DNA of 64,000 nucleotides from Vombatus ursinus (Eukaryota > Chordata > Mammalia > Diprotodontia > Vombatidae): contig NW_020954608.1 of assembly GCF_900497805.2 (NCBI RefSeq), positions 18,045,004-18,109,003 of the forward strand. Reading direction: 5' to 3'. The notes beneath the pieces were generated by a model. It was not told the origin of the DNA, did no database searches, and saw only the letters and a list, made by a program, of their open reading frames with translations. A program made the translations under genes and the position numbers. The first letter of the stretch is position 1, and each line of letters begins with the position of its first letter. Positions 53,934-64,000 of the stretch are shown here, piece after piece.

Positions 53934-55377
53934 GTTTTTCTCTTACAGTCATCTGAATGCTATTCATTAATGTTGTATATCATTGTGAGGATAAATGTTT
54001 TATCACACTGAGTGTAAGGATAGACTATAGTCTGCATGCATTTCAGAACAATATTCTAATAAAAAACCCATAATTTTAAAACCAGTTTTTAGCAATAATT
54101 TATTAAATAATACACACTAAATTTCTTGTTGCTCAGTCTACTTCAAAGGTGGTATTGTTTTTTAGAAAGCCACCCTTTTATTTCCACCTTACTTCAAAAT
54201 ATCTTTCATTTAATCTCTTCAGACCAAGCTCTTCCCCAAAGACCTAATAGCTTACCAGTTCTTGGAGGGAAATTTTATTGTAGGGGATGTTTCCTCACAA
54301 ACTCACTTGTCAATCATTCAGTCATCAAGCATTTTGATGAACATAAACCACCCTTATTAATAGAACTTCAAGATAAGAGAAATAATTAAAGAAATTCTTC
54401 TACCTTCCATCTCCCTTCTAATCCATCTTTTCCTCTGTCCCACTACGAGGGCCAATTCCTGGGCAAAACAGAAGGAATGTGGCAACAGTAAGATTAGAGC
54501 CAGAGGGGTGAGAGAGCGCACATTCATTTTACTGGGTACACAGCACTTGCTTGTGAAAGAGCATTGAGCAATGACTGAAATTTGCTGCATTCATGTAGGT
54601 CCAGCGTGTCTTTTTTTCTGGCCAAGTGAAAGAAATATAAATTCCTTCAAGGAATTTATTTAATTCCTTCAAGGCTCTGGGCTTATGACTACTTTTAAAA
54701 TAATCAAGCAATAGTTCTTGGTGCATTATAAATGACCGATTGCTAATGAGGAAAGGAGTGGTCAGGACAAGGGGTCTTTTCAACCATTACTTCCCATTAA
54801 CTAAAGTTTTTAGTAGCTCAGTTTTTTTTTTTTTTTGCATACTCAGCTAAACAATCACAAAGAAGAGCGTGATTTTGATAACCTATAGTGGGTAACAAGG
54901 TGAAGACTTCTTGGGGAGGTTTTTGGAATTCTAATGAAAAAAATTTTCCCATCCTTGACTTAATGGTTTCCGACTCACTGCCACAGGAATATGGCAGGTA
55001 TTGCTAGGTGAACAGGGTCCTCTAGTTTCAACTACTGTTCCTGCTATTATTATCAGCATCAATCCCCTCATAGTTTCTATTTTTATTAGCCTTACATTAC
55101 ATCCCTTCCTTTCTATTTCTGCTTTAATATTTCAGTGTATACATGAATATATCACTGTGGGTATTTGCTCTAATCACAATCTAGCTTTATCTCACACTAT
55201 GTGATTCTTGTTTGTGTCCTCTTATAATAGAGAATTTACCCAGTGTTCTTTTCTGATTTCTTTCATTTATATGCTCCTAGTGCAATATGGTGGTCATGAC
55301 TTGATGGTCCCATAGCACCAACGATGGCTTGTTCATAAGTTTGTTATATGTCACATACAGCCAATAATGTCAGTCAC

Positions 55378-55560
55378 AAGAAGCAAATTCTTTTTTTTTT
55401 TTTTTTTTTGGCAATTGGGGTTAAGTAACTTGCCCAGAGTCACACAGCTAGTAAGTTTCAAGTGTTTGGTCTGAGGCCAGATTTGAACTCAGGTCCTCCT
55501 GACTTCAGGGCTGGTACTCTATTCACTGTGCCACCTCACTGCCCCATAAGTAGCAAATTC
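55378..55560 (-). repeat. WSINE/MAR1-type CORE-SINE with TSD
   Basis: SINE body 55391-55545 in antisense: a T-run of about 19, 'ggcaattggggttaagtaac', 'gcccagagtcacacagctag', 'gaactcaggtcctcctgact', 'gccacctcactgcccc'. The TSD aag(a/t)agcaaattc at 55378-55390 and 55548-55560 has one mismatch. The long T-run and near-perfect TSD make it one of the youngest insertions here. Confidence 0.95.
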
Positions 55561-55564
55561 TTAA

Positions 55565-56110
55565 ATGACTCACATATCATGTGTCAGTCATTCTCTATTG
55601 AGACAGTTGACCTTTTTGTGGTGGTTTTGTGCTCATCATATTTACTACCATCAAACTCTTTTCCTGAAGAAATAATTCATGCTATTTAAGCATGAGGTTT
55701 TTGAATGACCTTCATTTTTCATTTTCTATTCCTGAATCACACTTTCTAACATATTTTCACAGTTTACTCTTATACCCAACTCAACTTTTGAAGACACACA
55801 TTATCTATGGTTATAGGATTGTGTCATATATTTGCAGAACTTTTCTCACCTTTTTTCTCTTTTTTCCCCATTTCATTCCCTTTCCTTGATTCCTCTTCTC
55901 CCATTCTAATCCAAAAGTCAAGAGAAATTGTCATAATCATTTACTAAGAAGAACAAGTTTTGGAAGAGTCAAAACAAATTTACATTCTGGAATAGATTTA
56001 GGAGTTGGCAGATGACTGCATAGTGTGGTGTGACATATTTTCCCTATAATCTGAAAATGAAGAATTAGAGAGCCATTCAGTATAATCTCAAGGGCTTGTC
56101 AGTCTGTTAA
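55565..56110. other. No recognisable feature
   Basis: AT-rich, no nameable repeat. Small plus-strand frames at 55462-55889 are partly SINE-derived. Confidence 0.5.
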
Positions 56111-56116
56111 AATGTA

Positions 56117-56425
56117 GGCATGTACTGGACTTACTAGTGCCCAATTATAATCCCTGTTATTGGGCAGGCTAAGGCTGGTGAATCACTTGAGTTCAGGAGT
56201 TTTGAGTGGTAGTGGACGTAAAGCTGCGGGGTGTGTGCCCTAAATTCAGTATTGATGTGGTGAGCCCCTAGGAGTGAAGGGCAACAAGATTTCCCAAGGA
56301 AGAGTTAATTGATCCAAGTTGGAAAAATGGAGTAGGTCCAATTTTCCATGGTGACCAGAACTGGAATCAAGCCTGTGAATGGTATGGAGAGGACAGGAAT
56401 GGGAAAGCTAACACTGTAGCTAGTG
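56117..56425 (+). pseudogene. RN7SL: 7SL RNA (SRP RNA) pseudogene
   Basis: 7SL RNA is the scaffold of the signal recognition particle. The segment follows the human 7SL order from end to end. The Alu-domain 5' part is 'ataatccctgttattgggca', 'ggctaaggctggtgaatcac', 'ttgagttcaggagtttt'. The S domain is 'ccctaaattcagtattgatg' against 'ccgcactaagttcggcatca', then 'tggtgagcccctaggagtga' against 'tggtgacctcccgggagcgg', and 'gatttcccaaggaag'. The 3' side is 'ggaatcaagcctgtgaatgg' against 'gggatcgcgcctgtgaatag'. Many substitutions, including loss of most CpGs and of the pairing in both domains, mark it as an old retropseudogene. No poly-A or TSD survives. Marsupials lack Alu and B1, so this is a direct 7SL copy and not a SINE. 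Confidence 0.85.
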
Positions 56426-56639
56426 GTTAAAAGAAGAAAACTCTTTTTGAAGAATTGAGGCATAGAAGTAGTACTTCCTACCTTAGGTAGGAACAGGACC
56501 TAGAAGAGAACTATATGTTAGAGAAAAGGACAATATTATCACAAAAGTCATATAATTAGAGTTTTGCCCTGGGCATAGTCTCACAAAGGCCTGTTTGTTT
56601 GAATATATCTGTTTATATATCTGTTTATCCCAACTAAAT

Positions 56640-56775
56640 TTACTACATTAAATAACAAACAAGTAATTAAATGACTACTGTATCAGATATCATACAAGGA
56701 GATGGAGATACAAAAACTGAAAGCAAACAACAGTTCATTTAAGGAGTTTACATTCTACTAAGGCTATATAACATA
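56640..56775. repeat. Old mammal-wide interspersed repeat fragment
   Basis: 'atgactactgtatcagatat', 'ggagatggagatacaaaaac', 'ggagtttacattctactaag'. Same family as at 61727. Confidence 0.5.
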
Positions 56776-57059
56776 TAAAAATAAATTTAAATATATATAC
56801 ATATTTAAGGAATATACAAAATTCTTTGTTTTTCTATAGAGGATAGTATTGTTAGAACTTAACAAATAAGTCTGTTATTACTCTTATTCTAAAGGAAAAA
56901 AAGACTGTCAGAGTACAAAGGAACCTTTTTTTGGAGATATGGAGACTAAGTACTTAGGGAAATGAAGTGGTGTTAAGTCTGATACCATACAACTTTCTTT
57001 GTTTAACTTCCTTTATATGTGAATCTAGCACAAATAAATTGCCCAAGGAACAAAGTATT

Positions 57060-57265
57060 TTGATAATAGTATTAATAGTTAGCATTTATATACCACTTAC
57101 TATATATCCTGCACTGTGATAAGCATTTTACAATTATTATTTGCAATTGTTAAATGGCTTAGCCTGGGTCACACAGCTAATACGTGGCTGAGACTGGATT
57201 TGAACTTGGGTCTTTCTGACTCTAGACCCATTACTCTTTCCACTGCACCATCTAGCTGCCTCACA
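57060..57265 (-). repeat. MIR-family SINE, antisense
   Basis: 'atagttagcatttatatacc', 'gcctgggtcacacagctaat', 'ctggatttgaacttgggtct', 'gcaccatctagctgcctca'. Confidence 0.85.
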
Positions 57266-57469
57266 TATATGATATATGGAAGGATTCATCATGTTCACAT
57301 GGTTTTTATTATTTTCACTGGTACGGGTCAAAATCCATATTTGCCTTCTCATACCTTGTGATTTTTGTTCATGCCCTCTGATTGCTCTTCATAATGGTTT
57401 ACCCAACTTGATGAAGGCCTTTCATTACTTATTTTCACTAGTATTTCAGTATTAGTGTGGAATTTGTAT

Positions 57470-57600
57470 ATCTTTCCTAGTTCCCTTAGAATTTCAGTTC
57501 TTTCGGAGTTGGGATCGTTTCATTCTTTGTCTCCACATCCCAGGATCTAGCATAGTCTGGTACATAGTATGTGCTTAGTAAATGCTTGTTGATTAATTGA
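57470..57600 (+). repeat. L2 LINE 3' terminus
   Basis: 'ccaggatctagcatagtctg', 'gtacatagtatgtgcttagt', 'aaatgcttgttgattaattg'. Confidence 0.8.
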
Positions 57601-57990
57601 TAATACTTAAGGAGGACATATAAGATGCATAATTTTACGCTTGTTTTTGAGTTTGACCTTTTTTTTTCTTTATTCTATTATAGATCAAATAATTTTTAGT
57701 TCTAAATTTCCCCAGTCTCAGAAATACTGATAAGACAATGTACAACTCTTGACTGAAGTTGAATAACAATTCTGATTACTGTTGATATACCACTTAGGAA
57801 GTGTCTTCTTTAAAGACATTTAGTGGGTTGTCAAAGTGCAAAGAATATGTAATTGAATTCAATATAAAATTACAAATTTCCCACTTTAATTTTTTAGCCT
57901 TTTCTATTAATTATACCAACTAATTCACGAATTAATAAGCATTTTTGAATGTCTTCTTGCGAATGGTTTAAATGTCAATATAAATATAAC
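57600..57990. other. No recognisable feature
   Basis: AT-rich spacer. Confidence 0.5.
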
Positions 57991-57994
57991 TATA

Positions 57995-58039
57995 AATGAA
58001 TGAATGAATGAATGAATGAATGAATGAATGAATGAATGA
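57995..58039 (+). repeat. (AATG)n microsatellite
   Basis: About 11 units directly abutting the 5' end of the next SINE. Confidence 0.95.
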
Positions 58040-58290
58040 GGGCAGCTAAATGGTACAATAGGTAATGCTCCAGGCCTAGAGTCAGGAAGACCTGAGTTCA
58101 AACTCAGTCTCAGACACTTATTAGCTGGGTGATGCTGGGCAAGTAACTTAACCTAGTTTCCTCATCTGTAAAAAGATCTGGAGAAAGAAATGGCAAACTA
58201 CTCTACTATTTTTGCCAAGGAAATCCCAAATAGGATCATAAAGAGTTGGACATGACTGAAACAACTGAACAGCAGCAACAGCGACAAAAA
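58040..58290 (+). repeat. CORE-SINE with RTE-type tail, full length
   Basis: It starts gggcagctaaatggtaca. The body has 'gagtcaggaagacctgagtt' and 'gatgctgggcaagtaactta'. The tail has 'gaaatggcaaactactctac', 'gagttggacatgactgaaac' and a (CAG/CAA)n end. An AT-rich (ATGTAT)n tract follows (58288-58332). Confidence 0.93.
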
Positions 58291-58365
58291 TATATATGTA
58301 TATGTATATGTATATGTATATATGTATATGTCTATCAATGTTAATATATGTATGTAAATATATAT
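58288..58365 (+). repeat. (TATATG)n low-complexity tract
   Basis: A/T/G alternation immediately downstream of the SINE tail. Confidence 0.9.
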
Positions 58366-59005
58366 GTCATGATATATGCAATAGAAAATTAAACATTTAT
58401 ATGAATAGTCTTTATTTGCCAGCAATACTTCAGAGAAAAATATTACAATTTTCATTCAAAGGAGAAGGATGTTTTGTTTTGTTTTTGTCATACAAAAAAA
58501 AATTCATCCTCCTCAAAACATTTTTTATTTATAAACCTTAAAAGATTGCCAAGGAGGCTGACAGATTATGATCATAACTCTTTCTGTTTCAGAGATAAAT
58601 GAAAGAACTCTCTGTGTTCTCTGTTCTTGCATGTCTGCCAATCAACCTTTCATATATCTCTCTTAATCTATTCTTGAGAAGTGGGAATGTAGAATAAATA
58701 AGATGAAAAGAGAACACAGCATGGCTCAAATGGCTCTTCCCTATGGAGCAAAATTAAAGCTGCTGCTTGTTAAGGAAAAGTGTGACATTTCTCAAATCTG
58801 CTACTGAGAGCCTGAAATTAGAGGCTTCAGGGGGAAAATACCAATATTATGCAGGACTAAATATCCCTAATGTTTAATTTTAACATGTAAGCTTATAGTC
58901 ATGTTATAGAATCCTAGAAAATAGAAATAGAAGAAAGATGGAAATAAGCATTTCTAAAAATTTAAAATATATTAATATGTTCATTAAATATTCCCTAATC
59001 ACTTT
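58365..59005. other. No recognisable feature
   Basis: AT-rich, with a possible THER1 scrap near 58905-58935. Confidence 0.5.
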
Positions 59006-59009
59006 CATT

Positions 59010-60165
59010 TTTTAAAACATTAATTTTCAACAATTTTGAGTTCCAAATTCTTTCCCCTTTTGCCAATGCCTACCCACACCTTGAGAAGACAAGTAATATA
59101 TGGATTAAACATATGAAGTCATACAAATCATATTTCCTTATTAGCCATTTTGCAAAAGAAACACACACATACACACACACACACACAAACACACTCCAAG
59201 AAAAATAAAGGGAAAAAATTATGCTTCAATTTGTTCTCAGAGTTTATTAGATGGATAGTATTTTTCATCATTAGTCCTTTGAAATTTTCTTGTATCATTA
59301 CTTTGATCAGAGTAGCTAAGACATTCACAGTTGATCATTGTTACAATATTGTTGTTTCTGTCTATACTGTTCTGGTTTTGCTTACTTAACTTTGCATCAG
59401 TTCACGTAAGTCTTCCCAATTCTTTCTGCAACCATCCTGTTCATCATTTCTCACAGCACAATAGTACTCTATCATAATCCTATGCTACAACTTGTTGTGT
59501 TTGTCCTTTGTTCTCAAAGAGGACCATGACATCAGGGAAATGATGACATGACTTGCAATTAACTTTGATTTGAGGGAGGGAGGGCTGTGCAAGGTCACCA
59601 GCCTCACTTTCTCCTCCAGAGCCATCTGAGTCCAGTGGCCAGATATTCATCAAAATCACTGAAGGTGGCCTAGAATGCAGTGGGAGACCTTGGCCCTCTT
59701 AAGCTCAGGTCTTTTCAGGTTCTCACTCTGAGTGAGGCAATGCCCATTCAGTGAATAGGCCTCTTTGAGCAGTGAGTCAAGGGATGGCCCCTTTAATTAA
59801 AAAAAATTAAACTGAGAGGGGAAGACCTTCAGGGTTGCTGGCCAAAAGAGAAACAGTTACTATTTACATTCTCTCTGAGCCGGAAGGGCCCCCCAAAAAA
59901 ATCCATTAAGTGGTGCTTGGGCAGGGACCTATTGTTGTCCAGTCTATGATCTCCAGAGTGAATTGGGTTTAAAGTTTAGTCTTTGAGACTGTTAAGCCAT
60001 TCCCCAATAGATGGCCAATTTTTCCACATCCCCTCCAACATTTGTTATTTACCTTTTCTGTCATGTTAGCTAATCTTATAGGTGTGAGGTAGTATCTCAG
60101 AGTGATTTTAATTTGTTTTACTCTAATGAATTGAGAGTATTTTGATCAATGATATTAAGTGAATC
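59010..60165 (-). mobile_element. 5'-truncated L1 fossil, split by a LINE-tail repeat
   Basis: The 3'UTR part reads 'caattttgagttccaaattc'. ORF2-end antisense signatures follow: 'tttgcatcagttcacgtaag', 'cacagcacaatagtactcta', then (after the insertion) 'gccattccccaatagatggc', 'taggtgtgaggtagtatctc'. The order equals that in the L1 at 31294-32808. A (CA)n tract at 59160-59196 has expanded in the 3'UTR. About 150 bases are missing after 60015 relative to the other copy. Confidence 0.8.
59497..59990 (-). repeat. LINE-tail-type repeat inserted in L1
   Basis: 'tttgtcctttgttctcaaag', 'gaccatgacatcagggaaat', 'ggagggctgtgcaaggtcac', 'gtgggagaccttggccctct', 'gtgaggcaatgcccattcag'. Its minus-strand 3' end matches the tail of the insertion at 52801-53090. 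The flanking L1 is contiguous across it. It is about 490 bases long. Confidence 0.75.
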
Positions 60166-60167
60166 AA

Positions 60168-60865
60168 TAGGAAAAAAATATGAAGGCAGCCCAAAAGTAC
60201 AAGATTTCAAACTATATTACAAAGTGGTAATCATGAAAACATTTTGGTACTGGCTAAAGAGTAGATTAGATTAGTGGAATAGATTGGTACTCAATACATA
60301 GTAGTAAATGACCATAGTAATCTAGTGTTTGATAAACCCCAAAATCCAAGCTTTAGGTGCAAAATCTCACCAATTAATAAAAATTGCTGATAAAACTGGA
60401 AAGCAGTTTGGCAGAAATTAGTCCTAGATCAATATCTCATATTATACACCACAATAAAGTCAAGATTGATAAATTATTTAGACCTAAAGGGTGAAATCAT
60501 AATTAAGGGAGCATGAAAAACTTTACCTGTCAGATCTATGGATAAAGGAAGATCTTTATGACCAAACAAGAGATGGAAAGGATCCCAGGAAGTAAAATGG
60601 ATAATTTTGATTCCATGAGATTAAAAAAAAAAACACTTTAGTCTATGTTTTCTTTTATAATATGGCTAATATATAAATATGTTTTGCATGACTGAACATG
60701 TATAACCTATATAAATTTGTTTGCCTTCTCAGTGCAGGGTTTGAGGGGGAGTAGAGTAAGGAGTGTGGGAGAGAAATTGGAACTCAAAAATTTTAAAAAC
60801 AAATGTTCAAAATTGTTTTTACATATAATGGGAAAAAATAAAATATTTAAAACAAAAACAGAATG
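60168..60865 (+). mobile_element. 5'-truncated L1, ORF2 C-terminal part plus 3'UTR
   Basis: The frame reads HENILVLAKE (W-Y-W region of ORF2p), VNDHSNLVFDKP and AVWQKLVLDQYLILYT, matching human ORF2p KTAWYWYQNRDIDQWNR...LIFDKPEKN and IAICRKLKLDPFLTPYT. It then jumps to 'gattttgattccatgagatt' and the 3'UTR 'gttttgcatgactgaacatg', 'ggaactcaaaaattttaaaa', ending 'gggaaaaaataaaatattta'. The 3'UTR is shared with the HAL1-like element at 20230. The frame has several stops and an internal deletion. Confidence 0.85.
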
Positions 60866-60869
60866 GATT

Positions 60870-61580
60870 GAGACCAGTCCCACTTGTAATTTATGGGACC
60901 TATTCCAGGGTACTAGAAATGCTGGTTATGACTGATGAGAATTATTAATGAACTATAATCTTTAATCATCTTTTAAAGTAACTTTTCTCTTCATAATTTG
61001 ATATCCCCAGACTCCAGGATGTTCTACATCTTCCAAGAGTGTGTTTGAATGAGTAAGGCACTAGAATTTAAGAATCATAAGAGTCTCTTCCATTCAGGGT
61101 TTGTGTATATTGGATAAAAAAAAACAAAAACAAATAAACCCTAATTCAATGAAAAATGAATGTTCAGCTATTTTTTTCAAGGTGTTGAACAACTCTTTCT
61201 GCCCCTTCTCCCACAATGAATTGACTAATTATTTCATTACCATGTTGATATAACCTAAGAGAAGCTTCATATCATTTTCTAAGCAACTGAATTAGTTAGC
61301 CACATGAAAAATGTATTTTGGAATACTTTAAAGACTTACTTGGTCATGTGCCCAAATGTGATCATAGTTGTATATTAGTGACTGTAGTTTACCTATTTCC
61401 TCCTCTGGTGCTCATCACGACCCTTCTACCTGGTAGTAGGCAGTCTTCATGAGTTACTAATGGTTGAAAATGCTCACCATCTGGAGGCCAATCATTCAGC
61501 AGTGAGCCTCTCAACCCTTCAGCTTATTTTTGCGTGCCAAATTTATTTGGCCCATATTTAGAGATTTGAGTTAGATATAA
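60870..61580. other. No recognisable feature
   Basis: AT-rich unique-looking sequence. Confidence 0.5.
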
Positions 61581-61582
61581 CT

Positions 61583-61707
61583 GATAATCTGAATCGAGTT
61601 AAGAGACTTGCCCAGGGCCACACAGCTAGTAAGTGTCTTAGGTTTGGTTTGAACTCAAGTCGTCTTGACTCCAAGTCTGGTTCACTGTTACACTTAGCTG
61701 CCTACAG
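61583..61707 (-). repeat. MIR/WSINE-type SINE, antisense
   Basis: 'gagacttgcccagggccaca', 'cagctagtaagtgtcttagg', 'tttgaactcaagtcgtcttg', 'acacttagctgccta'. Confidence 0.8.
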
Positions 61708-61719
61708 TTGTCTAATTTG

Positions 61720-62260
61720 GCAGATGTGTGTTAAACATCAGTATAGGTGTCAGGCTATGTGATGACAACAACGAAAATGAAACTCTCTGCCATCAAGAAG
61801 TTGATACTCTGTTGTGGAAAAAAAAAATCACACTTACACAGATAAATACATGCAAAGTACAAAATAATATGTAGGGAAGGGTGCAAATAATTCCATAATC
61901 AGGGATGTAATGTAGGAGGTAGCAGATGAGCTGAGTCTTGAAAGAAGTTAGGGATCCTAAGAGGTAGAAGTGGGGTCAGAGTGCACTCTAGACACAGGAG
62001 ATAGACTGAGCAAAAAGCAAGATGGTAAATGGAATTTCTTTTATTGGGAACAGCAGGTATTTTGTCTGAGATGTAGACTGTGAAGAGAAGTGATAAGTCA
62101 TAGGCTTAGCAAGATGGGCTGGAGGCAAATTGTAAGAATTTCAAAGAACAGAGGAGTTTGTATTTTATCTGATAGGAAATAGTGAGTCACCAGAGTATCT
62201 TGAAAAAGGAGTAAAATAGTCAGGCTTGTGATTCAGGAATATTCATCTGATATCTGTGTT
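61720..62260. repeat. Old mammal-wide interspersed repeat, long copy
   Basis: 'gtgtcaggctatgtgatgac', 'gcagatgagctgagtcttga', 'aaagaagttagggatcctaa', 'tagacacaggagatagactg', 'gaggagtttgtattttatct' and 'aatagtgagtcaccagagta' are in the order of a repeat seen widely in marsupial and placental genomes. I cannot give its class with confidence. Confidence 0.6.
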
Positions 62261-62559
62261 GGGAAAGAAAGGAATTGAATATTTTCTTGGGGAAAGACTG
62301 TTTTTGCAACATGTTATGATATAAAAATAATTTGTATTCAGCTGTAAAGGGTTTCCTGGGATATCTCAAAATGGAACTTCAGGTGTTAAACTGATTCTTA
62401 TTCTGTCCCTGAAAACTTTGAGGTTTCATTTAGGGTAAATTTATGAGTTGAAAACCTATGAAACAATTTGGGGGGAGCTAGTGTGCCAAGAATATCAGCA
62501 GTACCATCACCTGCTACTAACAAATCATGCACAACAATGTGAAAGTTTCAATGTTCTTT

Positions 62560-62745
62560 TCTTGCAAACAGCTCTATGTGACGGATGGCACAAGTACTAT
62601 CATTTCTATTCTACAAATGACAAACCTATGACTCACAAAGATGAACTGACTTGTCCATAGTCACACAGCTAGGAAGAGTCAGAATGAGTATTTGAACCAA
62701 GATTTTCTGAAACCAGGGGTGGTGCTCTTTCTACTAGGTTATGCA
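62560..62745 (-). repeat. MIR-family SINE, antisense
   Basis: 'cttgtccatagtcacacagc', 'taggaagagtcagaatgagt', 'atttgaaccaagattttctg', 'gtgctctttctactaggtta'. Confidence 0.75.
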
Positions 62746-63017
62746 ATCCTGGAAGGGAATTTCCATATCTTGAAAAATCACATCATAATGTGAGCACCAC
62801 AAATGAGACCTCAAGCTCTTTAATTCCTTTTCTTTGCTTGGCACAAAGAGGCCTGGAAGAGACTGGCAAAAATGGTGTTGGGTCAAATGATACAGATCAG
62901 CTGGAGATATTTGATACTGTGTCAACATATGAAAGTTTGCAATGTAGAGAGTAACCAGTACTACAGCCTTTATTAAGTAATGAAATGATGAATTTGCAAA
63001 GGAAGAGCAGATACTTT

Positions 63018-63115
63018 GTAGGATTATAGATCTGGAGTTAGGAGTGATCTTGAAGACCATTGAGTACAACCCTTACATTTTACATATGAGGAAACCAAGG
63101 CACATTAAAGAGTCA
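63018..63115 (-). repeat. THER1/MIR3-like SINE fragment
   Basis: 'ggattatagatctggagtta', 'gatcttgaagaccattgagt', 'acatatgaggaaaccaaggc'. Confidence 0.65.
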
Positions 63116-64000
63116 TCAGTGATACTTTGGATAGGAGTTGCCTTTTTTTGGGGGGTAAGAAGATAAGAAGTGGTGAGACTCAGAGTGTATATGATATATC
63201 CGTGTGTAAAGTTGATACTGAAATACCAAGTCACAATATTCAATATATTTTGGATCATATACATAGCTTTGCATTGTGTCTCAAAACCAGAAATACTGAA
63301 CTTATTGATTGAATTACCTAGTATGAATTAGACAGACCAGCTCTCCTCTTTGTGTATTCATACACACACACACACGCACGCACGCACACATGCACACGCT
63401 GATGAATGAACTCTGTAGGTTGTTTATCCAACTGCATAATATAATTTGAAAAATAAATAGTCTTCATCAGATTTTTTTTTCCTTTGTGGATAATTAGACC
63501 AAAGTCCTTTGAAGGATTATGTATCTCATTTAAGAGCTTCTACAATATTCTGGGGCTGGATGCAATTAGCACAATGCCGTCTGTAAACAAGAGCATCAGG
63601 AGGACCTCACCATTTATAAGGAATCCCTATTTAATTCTGGTTTAAGTGAGCTCTATTTATATAGATTTGTCCTGACACAGGTCCTTATTTTGGTACACTC
63701 ATTTATTAGAAAAAAATTTGAACACTTGATTTTATCTCTTGAACGTATAAAAGTAGACAAATGCTTTTTTTGTTTGTTTCACTGTAAGTCTGAAATGTAT
63801 TATACTTTATACTGTTAAGTATGAAACAAAACAATGCATTTTCTTGACCATTATTTCCTTGGAATTCTGGATTTATTAAATGTAATAAAGTACAGCTATT
63901 ATTATTGCCTCCTATCCAGATATAACACAGAAAGGAAAATGTTATAATTAATACTGTCTATTTAGGTTTTTAGTAACTGTTAAGATATTATTATACCTAA
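63115..64000. other. No recognisable feature except a (CA)n tract
   Basis: An imperfect CA/CG tract is at 63361-63399. The rest is AT-rich and unassigned up to the window end. Confidence 0.5.
63361..63399 (+). repeat. (CA)n / (CACG)n microsatellite
   Basis: Eight CA units, then three GCAC units. The run contains a few CpGs in an otherwise CpG-poor context. Confidence 0.9.

Larger units (their letters stand above)
53255..55377. other. Unique sequence with a CTCF-like site and a (TG)n tract
   Basis: 2.1 kb with no nameable dispersed repeat. Open frames at 53114-53392, 53304-53519, 54126-54389, 54357-54590, 54529-54783 and 55001-55204 show no domain. Confidence 0.45.

Noticed and set aside
57995-58039. 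Regular AATG repeats considered as a CRISPR-like or satellite array
   Set aside because: A plain tetranucleotide microsatellite without spacers, next to a SINE.

Overview
This window looks like non-coding nuclear DNA from a metatherian (marsupial) mammal. The evidence is the repeat set. There are CORE-SINEs of the marsupial MIR/MAR/WSINE type whose RNA-sense strand reads gcagctaggtggcacagtgg, SINEs with an RTE/BovB-like tail ending gactgaacaacaac, marsupial-type L1 with a 5' end reading ggagccaagatggcgg, and old L2, L3/CR1 and RTE fossils. It is AT-rich, CpG-poor and full of simple repeats. I found no protein-coding exon, tRNA, CRISPR array or bacterial feature. Every open frame inspected is either a chance frame or lies inside a transposon, so the window is intergenic or deep-intronic. 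The genus cannot be fixed from the sequence alone.

Layout. 1-9.2 kb: MIR/SINE and L2 remnants, an L1 tail nested in an older MIR (4.4-5.15 kb), and a 1-kb repeat-free TAAT-rich stretch (5.95-6.96 kb). 9.2-15.6 kb: an L1-rich block holding an ORF1-only L1 derivative on the minus strand, a 5'-end-only L1 on the plus strand between two 207-bp direct repeats, and an L1 ORF2 fossil. 15.6-24.6 kb: mostly unique sequence, plus a second ORF2-less L1 derivative (20.23-22.06 kb) inserted in a MIR. 24.6-26.3 kb: an RTE/BovB-like reverse-transcriptase fossil containing a 10-N assembly gap flanked by identical 47-bp ends. 26.3-41 kb: sparse repeats, an L3/CR1 fossil, an L1 nested in a SINE, a reverse-transcriptase scrap of another LINE, and a probable solo LTR. 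41-48.2 kb: L1, L2, L3 and a stand-alone L1 5'UTR. 48-64 kb: MIR-family SINEs, a hAT-like fragment, a nested SINE/LINE composite with a fold-back, a CTCF-like motif, a 7SL RNA pseudogene, and two L1 fossils facing each other.

Relationships. The RTE/BovB-like LINE probably supplied the machinery that moved the SINEs sharing its tail. The two ORF2-less L1 derivatives match the known half-L1 (HAL1) architecture of L1 5'UTR, ORF1 and L1-type 3'UTR, and would have needed ORF2 protein from full L1s. The most notable items are these two elements, the possible 3' transduction at the end of one, the 207-bp direct repeat that carries an L1 start, the fold-back composite near 52.8 kb and the 7SL pseudogene. 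I see no convincing wholly new biological system. Family names come from pattern recognition without a database search. Boundaries are approximate to about 5-20 bases unless a target-site duplication (TSD) is given.
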